Below are positions 1 to 11,180 of a DNA stretch of 64,000 nucleotides, piece after piece. The DNA comes from Pegoplata infirma. Lineage: Eukaryota > Arthropoda > Insecta > Diptera > Anthomyiidae. A program made the position numbers and the translations under genes. The notes beneath the pieces were generated by a model. That model did not search any database. It had not been told where the DNA came from and was given only the letters and a program-made list of their open reading frames with translations. Location of the stretch: contig OY992537.1 of assembly GCA_963921195.1 (NCBI GenBank), positions 151,933,844-151,997,843 of the forward strand. The letters are read 5' to 3'. Positions within the stretch are counted from its first letter, which is position 1; the number at the start of each line of letters is the position of its first letter.

Positions 1-3000
1 AATTTTTATACACATTGGAAACCAGCTAAGCGAATAAGCGTTTTTGGTAGAGGTATAGGTGGGTGCATGTACGGTGTGAAGAAAAGTTTAATACAATCGG
101 GTCTACAATACAGTTTTTCAGAGCAAGATGGGGTTAATATAATTAAATTGCAAACAAAACAAGTATCTTGGTCCCTTATTCCATTGTATTTAAGAAGCGC
201 TGATTGGAGAAATGAGTTTGGAGATCTTAAAAGATTATTAGAAAACAATAACATTGAAAATCCCCTAATTATAGGCGATTTAAATATACGAATAGGCGAA
301 ATACAACAAATGTACGATTCTAATTGCTACAGTTCGTTCACGCATGGTTACACTTTTAGAAGATCAGAAGATAAGAAGGTAGATGGTAAAGGCAATCAGT
401 TTATGGATCTGTGTAACGACTATGGCTTAATGGTTCTTAACGGTGTAACCAAAGGTGACGAAATGGGAAATTTTACATTTGCAAATACAGTCGGTCAGTC
501 GGTTAACGACATTTGTGCAGTTTCTATGGAACTTCTTAAGTATGTAAACAATTTCTCTGTTGAAAATTGTGTATGGTCTGATCACTTTCCCATTCATCTT
601 GTTTTTGAAATTGATATGGAATTAAGCAAAATAAATACATGTAATTTACTGCCAAAGTTAAAATGGAATGAAAAAGAGAAGTCAAACTATCAACAAAAAA
701 TGGAACAAAATCTTCAGGTGTTAATGCAGCAAAGTGAGGAAATAGAATTGAAAGATTTGACTAAACTAGTGCTTACCTCATCAAGTGGCTTAGGTTACAA
801 TATTAATTCAAATGTGAGAGTTTTTAAAGAAAAATGGTTTAACAGAACATGCTCAAAAGCAAGGGATGAATCTTTTCAATTACTCAAATCTTACCGAAAG
901 TCACCTGGAGAAGTAGAGAGGATGGCATATCTTAGTGCAAATCGCAGATATAAAAATATATGTGAAGAAAGTAAATTACTATACTATACAAACCTTGAAT
1001 CAAAAATATGTAAAATCAGTAATAGTAAAGAATGGTGGAATATAGCAAGAGAGATAAGAGGAGAAACGTTTAACATAAGCCCAAATATCACTGCTACAAG
1101 GTTTAAAAATTATTTTGATTATCTATTAAATCCACCGCAGATATCTAATGATATATCATATGCTGCAGCTTGGAAAACGGATGCTGGCTTGGATTCTGAA
1201 ATTACGGTGAATGAAATTAAAAAAACACTTCTAAAAGCAAAAGACAATAAAGCAGCAGGTATTGATAGAGTGCCTTATGAATTCTTTAAAAATGCACCCT
1301 TAAATTTTTTACAAGAGCTTACGAATGCGTACAACCGAATTATGAAAAATGGTTTAACGGATGAAACTTTCATAGTCAGTGTTATTTTTCCAATATATAA
1401 AAAGGGTGAATGCAACTTACCAAACAATTACCGTGGGATCTCTTTTATGAATTGTGTAGCTAAAATTATGATGGGTGTACTCAACGAAAGGTTGTATGAA
1501 TGGACAGAGAAACACAATATATTGTTAGAATACCAGGCTGGGTTCAGAAGAAATTACTCCACAATCGACAACATTTATAACTTATCGGCTATAATTCACC
1601 TCAAGTTTCAGGAAAAAAAGAAAGTCTATGCATTTTTTGTTGACTTTAAAGCAGCGTTTGATAAAGTGTCCAGGAGATTGCTTTTATATAAGCTACGCGA
1701 AATGGGAGTATCATCAAAGTTTGCTAACTGTTTAGAAGCAATATATAAAACCACAAAATCAGTTGTATGGACTGGAAAGGAATTGTCAGAAGAGTTCACT
1801 ACTAACTCAGGTGTCAAGCAGGGTTGCCTCATGTCCCCGCTTCTTTTTGCGCTTTATATTAACGATCTTCACAACGCCCTAGGAGGAGGTCTTTATATCG
1901 ATGGAGTTAATATAAGAATACTACTTTATGCAGATGATATTGTTATAATGGCTGATGATGTACGAACACTGCAGACTATGATAACAAGACTAGAAAAGTA
2001 TTGTATGGATTGGAACCTTGAAGTTAATCTCAGTAAATCTGAGATTATGGTATTTAAGAATGGTGGTAAAATATCAAGGAAAGAAAATTGGACTTTTAAC
2101 GGCAATGCTATTAATATTGTTACTAGTTTTGATTATCTGGGAATGACACTGACACCTAAAATGGTATTTAAACAACACATCGAGAAAAGAAATACTGCAG
2201 CCAAAAATAATATAAACGCAACCTGGAACACTTTCCTAAGCAAAAAACATATTTCCATAAGGGTAAAATGGCAACTTTTCCAAGCGGTATGCAGATCAAT
2301 CCAAACTTATGGAGCTCAAATATGGGGGTATTCACTTTTTGAAGAAGTGGACAAACTTCAACGTTATTTTGTAAAAAAGATTTTAAACCTTCCTTCGTTC
2401 ACGCCAACTTATATACTCATGCTGGAGACAAACATGCAAGATTCCCACCTCTATACACTTGACTTGCACCTGCGATATATTGGGCGAACTTTATTCGAGT
2501 ATAATACTAATAGACTGCCATATAAGTTAACACACAAACTAATACAAAAAAATCTATTATGGGTTACTAATCTAAAGAATTTATGTGAACAATTTAATAT
2601 AAATCTTGTTTTTGAGAACGTTACAAAAAATTATTGGAACAGCATATGCAACCAATTGTTAGAGAAAATGCGAATATCGGCCAAACAAAAATATATTCAA
2701 CAGTATTTAGATACATCAAGATTTTATAAAAATCTTGACTTAACAAAAGGTCAATATTATGTGATAGATGACCACGATCAAGCCAAGATTATGTGGATTT
2801 TTAAAGCAAGATGTGACCTTATCAAGTTAAATGGCACAAGATTCTCAAACGGTTCAAAAACATGCTCTTTGTGCAATCTCAACGAAGTTGAAAATATACA
2901 GCACTTCATAGGGCGTTGCCCAATATTGAAAACATTTAGATACCAATACTTTGGATATATATGCTTATCAGATGAGCTCGTCATAGCAATATTAAATGGC

Positions 3001-3087
3001 GAGTATACAGATTGGAATAATTTGGTACAATATATAATCAATGCACTTAATTATAGAAAAACTTTAATTGAAGAATTTAACTATTAA
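1..3087 (+). CDS. LINE ORF2: AP endonuclease + reverse transcriptase (5' cut by window edge)
   Basis: The frame is open from base 1 and has a Met at 67; it ends at TAA 3085-3087. Counting from that Met, the endonuclease part shows GDLNIRIGE near residue 70 and SDHFPIHL near 172. The reverse transcriptase shows FFVDFKAAFDKV near 522 (catalytic Asp of motif A) and YADDIVIM near 621. The C-terminus has a CX2CX9HX4C zinc knuckle near 933. The protein would nick target DNA and prime reverse transcription of its own RNA. Codons upstream of 67 (KPAKRISVFGRGIGG) match the homologous ORF at 48370-49290, so the true start lies outside the window. No stop or frameshift interrupts it and all core catalytic motifs in view are present, unlike the related copy at 46217-51576. 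The clade is uncertain (jockey/I superfamily; I do not see an RNase H domain). Confidence 0.93.
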   Translation, partial: NFYTHWKPAKRISVFGRGIGGCMYGVKKSLIQSGLQYSFSEQDGVNIIKLQTKQVSWSLIPLYLRSADWRNEFGDLKRLLENNNIENPLIIGDLNIRIGEIQQMYDSNCYSSFTHGYTFRRSEDKKVDGKGNQFMDLCNDYGLMVLNGVTKGDEMGNFTFANTVGQSVNDICAVSMELLKYVNNFSVENCVWSDHFPIHLVFEIDMELSKINTCNLLPKLKWNEKEKSNYQQKMEQNLQVLMQQSEEIELKDLTKLVLTSSSGLGYNINSNVRVFKEKWFNRTCSKARDESFQLLKSYRKSPGEVERMAYLSANRRYKNICEESKLLYYTNLESKICKISNSKEWWNIAREIRGETFNISPNITATRFKNYFDYLLNPPQISNDISYAAAWKTDAGLDSEITVNEIKKTLLKAKDNKAAGIDRVPYEFFKNAPLNFLQELTNAYNRIMKNGLTDETFIVSVIFPIYKKGECNLPNNYRGISFMNCVAKIMMGVLNERLYEWTEKHNILLEYQAGFRRNYSTIDNIYNLSAIIHLKFQEKKKVYAFFVDFKAAFDKVSRRLLLYKLREMGVSSKFANCLEAIYKTTKSVVWTGKELSEEFTTNSGVKQGCLMSPLLFALYINDLHNALGGGLYIDGVNIRILLYADDIVIMADDVRTLQTMITRLEKYCMDWNLEVNLSKSEIMVFKNGGKISRKENWTFNGNAINIVTSFDYLGMTLTPKMVFKQHIEKRNTAAKNNINATWNTFLSKKHISIRVKWQLFQAVCRSIQTYGAQIWGYSLFEEVDKLQRYFVKKILNLPSFTPTYILMLETNMQDSHLYTLDLHLRYIGRTLFEYNTNRLPYKLTHKLIQKNLLWVTNLKNLCEQFNINLVFENVTKNYWNSICNQLLEKMRISAKQKYIQQYLDTSRFYKNLDLTKGQYYVIDDHDQAKIMWIFKARCDLIKLNGTRFSNGSKTCSLCNLNEVENIQHFIGRCPILKTFRYQYFGYICLSDELVIAILNGEYTDWNNLVQYIINALNYRKTLIEEFNY

Positions 3088-3264
3088 TAATGTGTAAACA
3101 TTTTTTTAATACTCTTTTTAAGAAAAATCACTCATCCGACTAACGACAATTGTCAAAGTCGTAAGTTCTTTTTTTTATGTATAGTAACACTTAAATATAA
3201 GAAAAACAAATATTGTAATATAATATAAGTGTTTTCTGAAAATAAAGAACTACTACTACTACTA
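1..3264 (+). mobile_element. Non-LTR retrotransposon, 3' portion with (TAC)n tail
   Basis: After the ORF2 stop there is a 3' UTR of about 150 bp, with an AATAAA at 3241 and a short (TAC)n run at about 3250-3263. A microsatellite-like 3' end rather than a long poly(A) is usual for several insect LINE clades. The sister element at 46217-51576 ends in (TAGA)n instead, so the two are related but distinct families. The 5' end is outside the window. Confidence 0.85.
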
Positions 3265-3893
3265 TAAGGGGTCTATCAAAAAAATATGAAATTTGCTCCC
3301 ATCGCTCTGTCTCAAGGATGCCCCCATAGGAATCGATTGTATGACCGATCCCCAATTCCTAGAGGGTTCGTCAAAATAAACCAACCCTCTATCTTCAATA
3401 CTAAAGGCGATCCACGTTAATTTTTATTGTATTTTTTAAAGTTTTTTTTATTAGATCTGCTCCCACCGCTTCCATGGTGCATTTTAGAGGCGTAAAATAC
3501 AAGAATTACATTTATTAATTTTTGCCCCAAATTTTTTTCTAAAACATACCCACCACAAATTACTTGCTCAAAAATATGATTTTTTTGCAATTTTTCTGCC
3601 AGGTTTAAAAAATAGCGCTAATAAAAAAGCCGCATGGTGTAAAAAACAAACATGATTGAGCATCGACATCAGTTTTTATAGGCTCATCGGGGAGTGCGTT
3701 TTTTTCCAGTGTGTTAAAGTTGATTATCGGCCAGAAAATGGGTAAATTTTGGATGGAGTTGGTGGGGATGTTAATTCTGCTGCAGCATCTTTCGTTTTTT
3801 AAATGGTACTGTACAAAATCACTGAGATCCTTCAATGAAAAATCTTTAGATGATATTGTGTTATTTAATTTCCGCCTAACGAACAAAGGAAAC
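3265..3893. other. Unassigned sequence with a 93-codon minus-strand frame (3605-3886)
   Basis: No transposon end or repeat is recognised here. The minus frame at 3605-3886 has a more balanced residue composition than most chance frames in this window (for example KDFSLKDLSDFVQYHLKN), but I recognise no domain. It stops just before a hAT end at 3894. It could be a decayed transposase piece or chance. Confidence 0.25.
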
Positions 3894-3990
3894 CAGTGTT
3901 TGGGGTCCAGGAATTCCCGGGTCGGATTTCCCGGGAAAAGACTGACGGGAATGTTTTTAATTTTTCCCGGGAAATTAAAGTTGTTTTTTA
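3894..3990 (+). mobile_element. hAT-type element end, fragment (TTCCCGGGAA family)
   Basis: The sequence begins with AGTGTTTGGGGTCC, followed by repeated CCCGGGAA motifs. It closely matches the left end of the element at 56167-59143. No right end (CCCAAACACTA) follows, so this copy is truncated. Confidence 0.7.
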
Positions 3991-5000
3991 TTCGACCTTT
4001 CCAATTTAATTATAAAAATAAAATATTTGAGCTCGAGGCCTGGATTGTTGTTTAATTAAAATGTTTCTTAATTAATTTCCAATATTTCAATAAAATAAAT
4101 TTCCAATACATCAATAAAAATAATGGCATATATTTTTTTTTTGTAAAATTCCAAATTCTTCCCGTGCCTTCCGCGATTAAAAACCAGGATTTTAGCCCCC
4201 TTTTTGGTGCGGAGCAAAAACGGCTTTACCTCTTGCAAATTTTATTTCACCATTTTATTCTACAGCAAAAACTACTGATACTACATTCTTCGCAAGCTCC
4301 CACACTGTTCCAAATAGTGGCAATAAAGCGCGGAAAAAATCTGTGGTTTAAAAAAAATGTTTTTTTTAACACCTGTAATGAAAGGGAATTAAAAACGGAG
4401 AAAAATGGAACAAAAATCACATTTTTATCACAATCCGTTAAAAAGTTATAGTCTAAATATAGTTTCGGAAGGAAATATAGGTTCCCAATTACCATTACCG
4501 AAAAAAACGCCCCTGAAATTTGTTTGTATGTTGGAGGGTATAAAAGATTCGACACAGTCGCATTTAACGCTCTTACTTGTTATTTCCGTTACAGAAATAA
4601 AGACTTCACCAATATTTCCGATTATCAAAATACTGTTACTGTTAATTCGGTTCTATAAATAAAAAAATTTCGATTTATTTTTACTTATTTTCGGTACAGA
4701 ATCTTGATGAAAATATTTAAATTTTAACTTACAAAAATATCGGCTTTTTACAGGTTGGAAAAAGTCGGCTTTTTAAAAAACTCTAATTTTCAAAAATTGA
4801 CAGTCGAATTTTTAGAAAAGTCGAATTTTTGATTCGACTGTATAACCCGGATATTAAAAAAAATTTTTTTGAAAAATTTCTATTTATTTAAAATTATTTT
4901 TATTTACTGTATTTCTAATATAAAACACCCCAAAATAGCGCCAAAATATGTCGAAATAACGTTATCCAGTGTTGTCTTTGAACACCATCCTAAGGTCATA
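3991..5000. other. AT-rich sequence, nothing recognised
   Basis: There are long A/T runs and several chance reading frames overlapping on both strands. I see no terminal repeats, splice pattern or protein motif. Confidence 0.4.
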
Positions 5001-5152
5001 AGGTACCTACAGACGACGCAATATTATGTACAATATTCAATTATATTGATGGTGTGTGGGTAATATTGACGATTGTACAATGGTCAATCTTACCCACACA
5101 CGATCAATATAATTGAATATTGTACATAATATTGCGTCGTCTGTAGGTACCT
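5001..5152. mobile_element. 152-bp palindromic MITE, TSD ATA
   Basis: The ends are AGGTACCTACAGACGACGCA and its reverse complement, with arms of roughly 65 bp around a short centre. It is flanked by ATA at 4998-5000 and 5153-5155. A diverged sibling lies at 43231-43373. The 3-bp TSD and hairpin form resemble PIF/Harbinger-derived MITEs, but no transposase is present to confirm the superfamily. Confidence 0.85.
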
Positions 5153-5155
5153 ATA

Positions 5156-5608
5156 AACTTATTATTACAATGTAATTTTAATCCAGTAAATTTGATTTTT
5201 TGGTGTTGTGACGACGTCGGAAACAAAAGTCAGGCGATTGTTTTTTGGCGTTATCATTTCAATGTTATAGTAACACCATAAATTTTGTAAATAGGATCTC
5301 ACTTTGGTGTTGGAATGCCCTCCGCCAACTCTATTCTGACGTTATTCCGATTGCATTTTTCTGTCTGGGAATAGGCATTTTTTGGGGTTTGCAGTAATGC
5401 TTAAAAAAGGCATGAATACTGCAAATTCTAGAAGGCATTCATGTTACGCTTTCTAGAATGATTTATTTATGCGGATTTATGAAGGCCTTGATGACGGTAT
5501 ATTCAATGCTTAATGATAATCGACTCTGAGAAGCAATGATTTTACAACATTTTTAGTGCTGGTTAATAATTGACTATGAACCGATTCTAAGAAGACATGA
5601 TTTTACTA
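5156..5608. other. AT-rich sequence, target of the MITE at 5609
   Basis: I recognise no gene or element ends. It continues after the MITE at 6480: removing 5609-6477 and one TA joins ...TTTTAC-TA to CGTCTTCTG. Confidence 0.35.
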
Positions 5609-6477
5609 CACTCAAAAAAATACGTTAGTAGATTTACTAATTTTTTTTGCTAACGCTAGTTAGCTAACTTTTAGCAAATTTTTAGTTGAGATTAGCATGT
5701 TAGCAAAAAATTCTTGTAAACTTCATTTAGCACATTAGCAATTTTAAACAAACTTTGAACTAATTTCTTTTGCAAAATTTGAAATTGAGTTGACTACATT
5801 TTTACAAGATTTTTTGCTAATATTAGCAAAATAAATGGTAATTTTTTTTTTATTTTCAGAAAACTTAAAATGGCGCTATCTCGGAAACTAAGCCAGATAG
5901 AGCAAAATGGAGGCCATTTTTGGTTCTTAGAATCTCCATAGTATCGCCGGTCCTCTTCATATGTGTGGACCCTAATGGGCCCTAACTTTGGATCCAAAAA
6001 AGTTAGCATTCCCGAAAATTTTAAAATGCTCATATCTCGGTAAATATTGCCGACACAACAAAAAGTCCAAAAGCGTTTTTGTAGCTCTCACTACGTAGAA
6101 CAAGACCGCTCTCCGAGTAATATTTTTGAAGTAATCGAGTTTTTTAATTCTCAAGACCCCAGTGGTCCCCTATAATCACGTATCTCAAAAACTAAGGTAG
6201 AGCGAAACGGACACAAATTTTGGATCAAAAACTATGACGATTTTTAAGGAACCCAACTAGGTCTAGGCCCATCGGGGTCTGGACCTATCGGGTCCGAACA
6301 CAATGGGGTCCTCAGATGTGTATAAACTAAGTTAAAAAAAAAAATATTTAGTTAACTAATTATTGGCAAAACATTTTTGCTAACTTAAGCAAAAAAATTG
6401 TGGGTTCAAAATCAGCAAATTTTCTTGTAGGTTTACAAGCTTTTTTTGCTAACATTACAGTTTTTTTTTTTTGAGTG
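5609..6477. mobile_element. 869-bp TA-target MITE with CACTCAAAAAAA ends
   Basis: It starts CACTCAAAAAAA and ends TTTTTTTGAGTG, flanked by TA at 5607-5608 and 6478-6479. The interior repeats TTTGCTAA, TTAGCAAA and GCTAAC near both ends. The middle (about 5870-6300) has AAAACTTAAAATGG and several GGGCC/GGTCC-rich stretches. There is no open reading frame of transposase size. A rearranged relative is at 53942-54797. Confidence 0.85.
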
Positions 6478-6479
6478 TA

Positions 6480-7003
6480 CGTCTTCTGTGCTATCAAAAA
6501 AGCTCTTATTGCAATTCATTTAGCGCTTTTTGGATTCCAATGCTACTGCATTTTTTTGTGACATCTCATATAAAAATCATGGCTTCTGTGGTTGCATTCT
6601 CATGTGCTTCTGAACTTTTTCTAACTTATAATCGTGCTTCTAGGAAGCAACCGTTTTTGCTGGGTATGGTTTTTTATATAAAACTTATAACATAAAATTA
6701 TTTTTTGATAAAATACCACACTTGCTTTCCTTTTTAATATTTTTAACACTTTTTGAGTGAAAAATTATGAGTTTTGGACAAACACATGATTTGACTGCAT
6801 CATTATTGCGCATTAATGGGCGCTGGAAAGAGTGCCTCAATCATAACATCTTTAACACATTTTGAATGATGGCAAATAGGACAACCAAAAAACAGCAAAT
6901 ACTTACCCAATTAGAAATTTTGTCTTTAAGACAATGTCAGTAATGATTCATCAGGTAGAAGTCAGCAAGTGAATACATTTTACTAAAGACAACTTAATGA
7001 CAT
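6480..7003. other. Unassigned sequence
   Basis: Continuation of the sequence interrupted by the MITE at 5609-6477. Parts near 6720-6850 resemble the interior of the CCCAGCA element (8700-8760, in reverse), suggesting an older fragment of that family. Confidence 0.35.
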
Positions 7004-7264
7004 CCCAGCAGAAATTTTTTGCTGAACTGGCAGCAGCTTTTGGAAAGGAAACTCGAGGCAAGGAGCACATTCAAACCTGCTGAATTCATGCATGATTCTC
7101 TAAGGCGATGTCACACTTTAGACCGCTAGTTGGATACACCGAAAAAGCGCTCTTGAGATGCACTGAAATCATGTGTCTTTAGAGCGCTGATTAAAGCGCT
7201 ATAAAGATGCAGTGAATTCATGTATCTATTTAGAGCTGGTTTAAGTAGAATAAAGATGAATGAA

Positions 7265-7760
7265 CACATTTGACTATTTCTGAAATACAATTGAAAAATC
7301 TGCAATACAATTGACTATTTTCGAAATACAATTCGAAAATCTTAAATACAATTGACTATTTATGAAACTCAGTAACTATTTCTGAAATACAATTGAAAAT
7401 GATATAAACCAACCTCTGAACTTTATTTTGTAGTATTGTTTAAAAAAATCAAAATTTGTATGTCAAAAAATGTTCAAAGTTCTGACCACTTTTATTTTAG
7501 AAAATACAAATTGTATTTCAGAAATTTATATTTCAGAAATTTCTATTTTTATTTCAGAAATTTCAATTTATATTTCAGAAACAAATACTTATGTTTTAGA
7601 AAATTCCAACTGTATTTAAGAAATATTTATTTTTATTTCAAAATTTTATAAATGATGGAAATATAAATGAGTTTGCTGGAAAGAATTTAGAAAATTTTGA
7701 AATAAAAATGGATACTGAAATACAATTGGAAATTTCTAAAATATACATGGATTTATTTTT
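7265..7760. repeat. Degenerate minisatellite, unit about 18-21 bp (GAAATACAATTGRAAAT)
   Basis: The motif TGAAATACAATTG and its complement recur many times, the orientation switching near 7490. Reading through it gives a repetitive F/Y/R/N peptide (YFRNFYFYFRN), an artefact of the repeat and not a gene. The equivalent region of copy B is 37240-37560. Confidence 0.75.
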
Positions 7761-7873
7761 AAATTAAAATAAAATTTTCCAAATATCAATTATAAAATGT
7801 TTAAATCTAAATGGAAATTTAGAAAAGCATTTACAAAATTTTGGAAATAAAAATTTAAATTTCTTGAATACAA

Positions 7874-8511
7874 CATAGATGGGAATTTTTCATTACCATT
7901 GAAATTTAATTACCATTGGTTGATAACAATGGTAATGAAAAAATTTTCATTACCATTTAATGGTAATTAAATTTTTTTAATTGAAAAAAAAATTACTAAT
8001 GGTAATGAAATGCACCAATTGTTGAAAAACACCAATTATAATTGGTTTCAAAACCATTGGTTTGCACAATTTTGTTTTTTTGAAAAGTTAAAAATTTAAA
8101 CATCAAAGTATGTTTTTACAAAAAAATTTTAAAATGTTAAAGACAAAAAACAAAACGCAAATAAAAATTTTTAAATATTGTGTTATACAAAAGCAATCAA
8201 CGTGTGTTTGGTTTATAAAATGTGAAAAACTAAAACACCATATAACAAAAACAACAGATATTTCCAAATATTAACGATTTTGACAATATTGGGACGACCT
8301 TTATTAATGGCAATTATTTTTTTTAAGTGATGCCATACCAATGGTAATTATTTTTTTTTAATTTTCATTAGTAATTAAATTGATAAGTAATTAATTGGTA
8401 CAATTGATACAACCAATGGTAATGAAAAAAATTTCATTACCATTGACATCAATTAAATGGTAATTAAACCATCAATTAATTGGTCCCTTTAATTAATTAG
8501 TCCCATCTATG
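7874..8511. mobile_element. 638-bp non-autonomous hAT, TSD GAATACAA, ATGGTAAT arrays
   Basis: The terminal repeats are CATAGATGGGA and TCCCATCTATG. Exact 8-bp duplications GAATACAA lie at 7866-7873 and 8512-8519, the hAT signature. Both ends carry many copies of TACCATT/AATGGTAA in both orientations, and the middle is A-rich without a transposase frame. It sits inside the minisatellite of the CCCAGCA element, whose unit supplies the TSD. Confidence 0.88.
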
Positions 8512-8910
8512 GAATACAATTAGAAATTTCTTTGGATATATAATTGGAAATTTATTTATTCTTTGAAAAAACAAATAAGCATTTGCTGTTTTTTGGGTTG
8601 GCCTATTCATCATCATTGTGTGTTAAATGTGTTAAAGATGCTATGATTGAAGCACTCTTTACAGCCCTGATTAATGTCCAAAACTCATGCTTTTTATTCA
8701 AAAAGTGTTAAAAATATTAAAAAGAAAAGCAAGTATGAAATTTTATCAAAAAATTATTTTATATTATAAGTTTTATATAAAAAATCTTAACAAAAAATTA
8801 AAAATTTTACACCTTACTTTTACTGCATCCTCAAGAGCGCTCTTTGGATGAGCTTCGGTATGCTATAAAAATATGCTGTGTCGCCAAAATCTCGATTTAT
8901 TTTTGCTGGG

Positions 8911-8996
8911 ATGTCATAATTTTTGTCGGAGCTCCCCAAGTTCTATAAATGTAATGACTTTTCATATAGTTGTCTTATCAATTTAGAAAAAACATT
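8911..8996. other. Short unassigned spacer
   Basis: No motif is recognised between the CCCAGCA element and the TGACGA-rich end. Confidence 0.3.
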
Positions 8997-10092
8997 GCAA
9001 AATGACGACTGACGATTTTCTGATTTGATTCCCATACATTTTGACGATTTTTTGTAACTCCACTTTTATTCACAAAAATGTAAATTTTTTATTTAATTTT
9101 ACAATGGTTTGAAAACAAAAATATAATAAAATTCAATTAAAATAAAATAGGTACAGAAGAAAGACACAAATTTACAACTTTTCATTCTCTTTTGGAAATA
9201 TAACTGCACTTAAAAAATTATGTCGTTTTAAAGTCAGGCATTTTTGCTCTGTATGAAAAAATAAATGATTATTCTTTTAATTTAATTTTAATTGTTTCTA
9301 TTTTTACATGAGAAATCTTTTTTTTTTAATATTTGAATTCCCAGGGAACAAACAAACTCTCTAGTGACTCCGAAAATGGAACAAATATTTAAAATTTTTG
9401 TATGAAAACGATTCATCCAAAAGAACCCTCTTTTTAGACTCAAAAACTAAAACTCAGAAAATAATTGGAGACTTTTTCGATAAATTTTCAAAAAAAAAAA
9501 AAAAACCCGATACGTTTATTTTAAGCTCTTTTGAGTCAGTTTTTTGGCTCATTTTTAGCTCCAAAAAGGTTAGTTTTTTAACAAAAAATTTTTTATACTA
9601 ATAATTTATTTTTTTAAATGTATATCCTTTTAAAATCTGAAAAATGTGGCCGAAGAACGGTGTTTATTTTGAAGAGTTCTAAAGTTCTAAGACAAATAAC
9701 ACTTGTAGTTTGTTTTCGGTAGTAAAAATAAATGTAAGAAATTTTATTTGTTTAAGATTGAATGATATTTATTTTAAAATTGAATGTTGCTGTCTTTTGA
9801 AACAAATGAAAAATCTAATGACTTTCAACTATTTTGTCACTTGTTATAAAAGAAAATTCCCTTTTATTTAGCTAAAAAATATTTTGTGTACGTAAATTTA
9901 AAAAATTCATTAAACAAAATTGGATAGAAAAAATTTTATTGTGCGTTTTAAAATTTTCATATCAAAAAATGTGTTTTTTAACATTTTTTAATGTGACGAT
10001 TTTTTGACGACTTTTTTTAAAACTTTTGACGATTTTGACGACTTTTTCTTCAAATTTTGACGATTTTTCACAAAAAAAGCCTGGCAGCACTG
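8997..10092. mobile_element. hAT-like element with TGACGATTTT end arrays
   Basis: The right end AAAGCCTGGCAGCACTG at 10092 is a hAT-style terminus (CAGTGCTGCCA on the other strand). It is preceded by at least five ACGATTTT/ACGACTTTT motifs (9990-10070). The left side (8997-9052) has matching TGACGACTGACGATTTT motifs, but its terminus is degraded and no TSD could be found. The interior is AT-rich with no coding region. Confidence 0.6.
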
Positions 10093-10244
10093 ATTATATA
10101 GCAAATCCGACCCATCACTAAAAAATTTTCCCCGATGTAAAATCGATGTAATTTTGTTTAATCCTTTAAAACTCTTTTAATTTACTTTGCAATTGAAAAA
10201 ATAAAATTGAATTGGTCTTAAAACAATAAAAAAAATTTAAAAAA

Positions 10245-10330
10245 AATCCGCGACCGGGGATTAAACCAAGGCCAAAAATCTACAACACGTAAGCTGTCGA
10301 ACCTGCTAGACAACTATGCCAACCACAACT
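10245..10330 (-). repeat. tRNA-derived (SINE-like or tRNA pseudogene) sequence
   Basis: Read on the minus strand it has a Pol III A-box-like TTGGCATAGTTGTCTAG and, about 45 bp on, a B-box-like GGTTTAATCCCC followed by CGGTCGCGG. Stem pairing is poor, so it is not a functional tRNA. It might be a SINE head or a decayed tRNA copy. Confidence 0.4.
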
Positions 10331-10704
10331 TAAAATTGTTTGTAATAAAATATATTTTGAAATCACAATATTTTCAAATTTGTCAAAAACAAAATAAATT
10401 CAATGTATCGTCACCTTAATTGTATAGGGCTCCAGCAATATTTTTTTTTTTTGTAAATGATTTTTTGTGTTTTGTATAAATACTTAATATTAAAAACAAT
10501 AAAGATACGCTTAAATAACTCTAACAAAATCTTGTTGAATAGAATGAAGCCAAATTCCAATTAATATTTAAAAAAATGTTATATTTGAGGAAGAAAAATT
10601 TATATTGTAGCATTTTTCAATTCAGTTGACGAAATATATATAACAGGACAATTCAAATAATAAATTAATTTAAATTTGTTTTTAAATAAACACATTTATT
10701 ATCA

Positions 10705-10775
10705 AAGTTTGGCTAAGGGGTAAGGTGCTAGACCAGTGAACAGAAGGTTCTGAGTTCGCGGACCAAGTGAGGCAG
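10705..10775 (+). repeat. tRNA-derived (SINE-like) sequence
   Basis: An A-box-like TGGCTAAGGGGTAAGG is followed by a B-box-like TGAGTTCGCGGACC. The spacing is right for a tRNA but the acceptor stem is not evident. It is about 400 bp from another tRNA-like stretch in the opposite orientation. Confidence 0.4.
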
Positions 10776-11180
10776 ACAAAAATAGTAAGTTTTAAAAAAA
10801 TAAATTTAAGAAAGGGACAGATAAAAATAGTAAGTAATGTAAATTAAAAGACGTGATTAATAATTTTTAAATTTTTTAACGATCTCAGACGTACTATTAG
10901 GGTTGCCAGACGGCCTGGAATGGCCTGGATTTTCCAGTTATTTGAGGTCTGGTCCAGTTTCCAGTTAAAACATAATTTATCCAGTTGAAAAAGGATTTCA
11001 TTTATTTTAACAATTATTTTTTTTATTAAATATTTTTTACAATTTTTTGGGACTACTTTTTGAATAAAACAATTATCATAAATATAACATAAATGCCACT
11101 TTTGTATACGGAAAATGTGCTCTTTTTGCTGCATTTTCACAAGTCTTTTTACAACTTTTTCGAGAATTTCGGCCAGTCTA

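Larger units (their letters stand above)
7004..8910. mobile_element. CCCAGCA-ended non-autonomous element, copy A
   Basis: The left end is CCCAGCAGAAATTTTTTGCT and the right end is CGATTTATTTTTGCTGGG. Copy B is at 36840-37927. Shared features are an AGAGCGCT-rich zone after the left end, an internal array of GAAATACAATTG units, and a right part with AAGAGCGCTCTTTGGATG. Copy A is interrupted by a hAT at 7874-8511. I could not define a consistent TSD, so the superfamily is open. Confidence 0.75.
10093..10897. other. AT-rich sequence holding two tRNA-like repeats
   Basis: Apart from the tRNA-like stretches listed separately, nothing is recognised in this interval. Confidence 0.4.

Noticed and set aside
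7436..7651. A 71-codon frame rich in YFRN repeats as a small repetitive protein
   Set aside because: It is a read-through of the GAAATACAATTG minisatellite; copy B gives an unrelated peptide from the same array.
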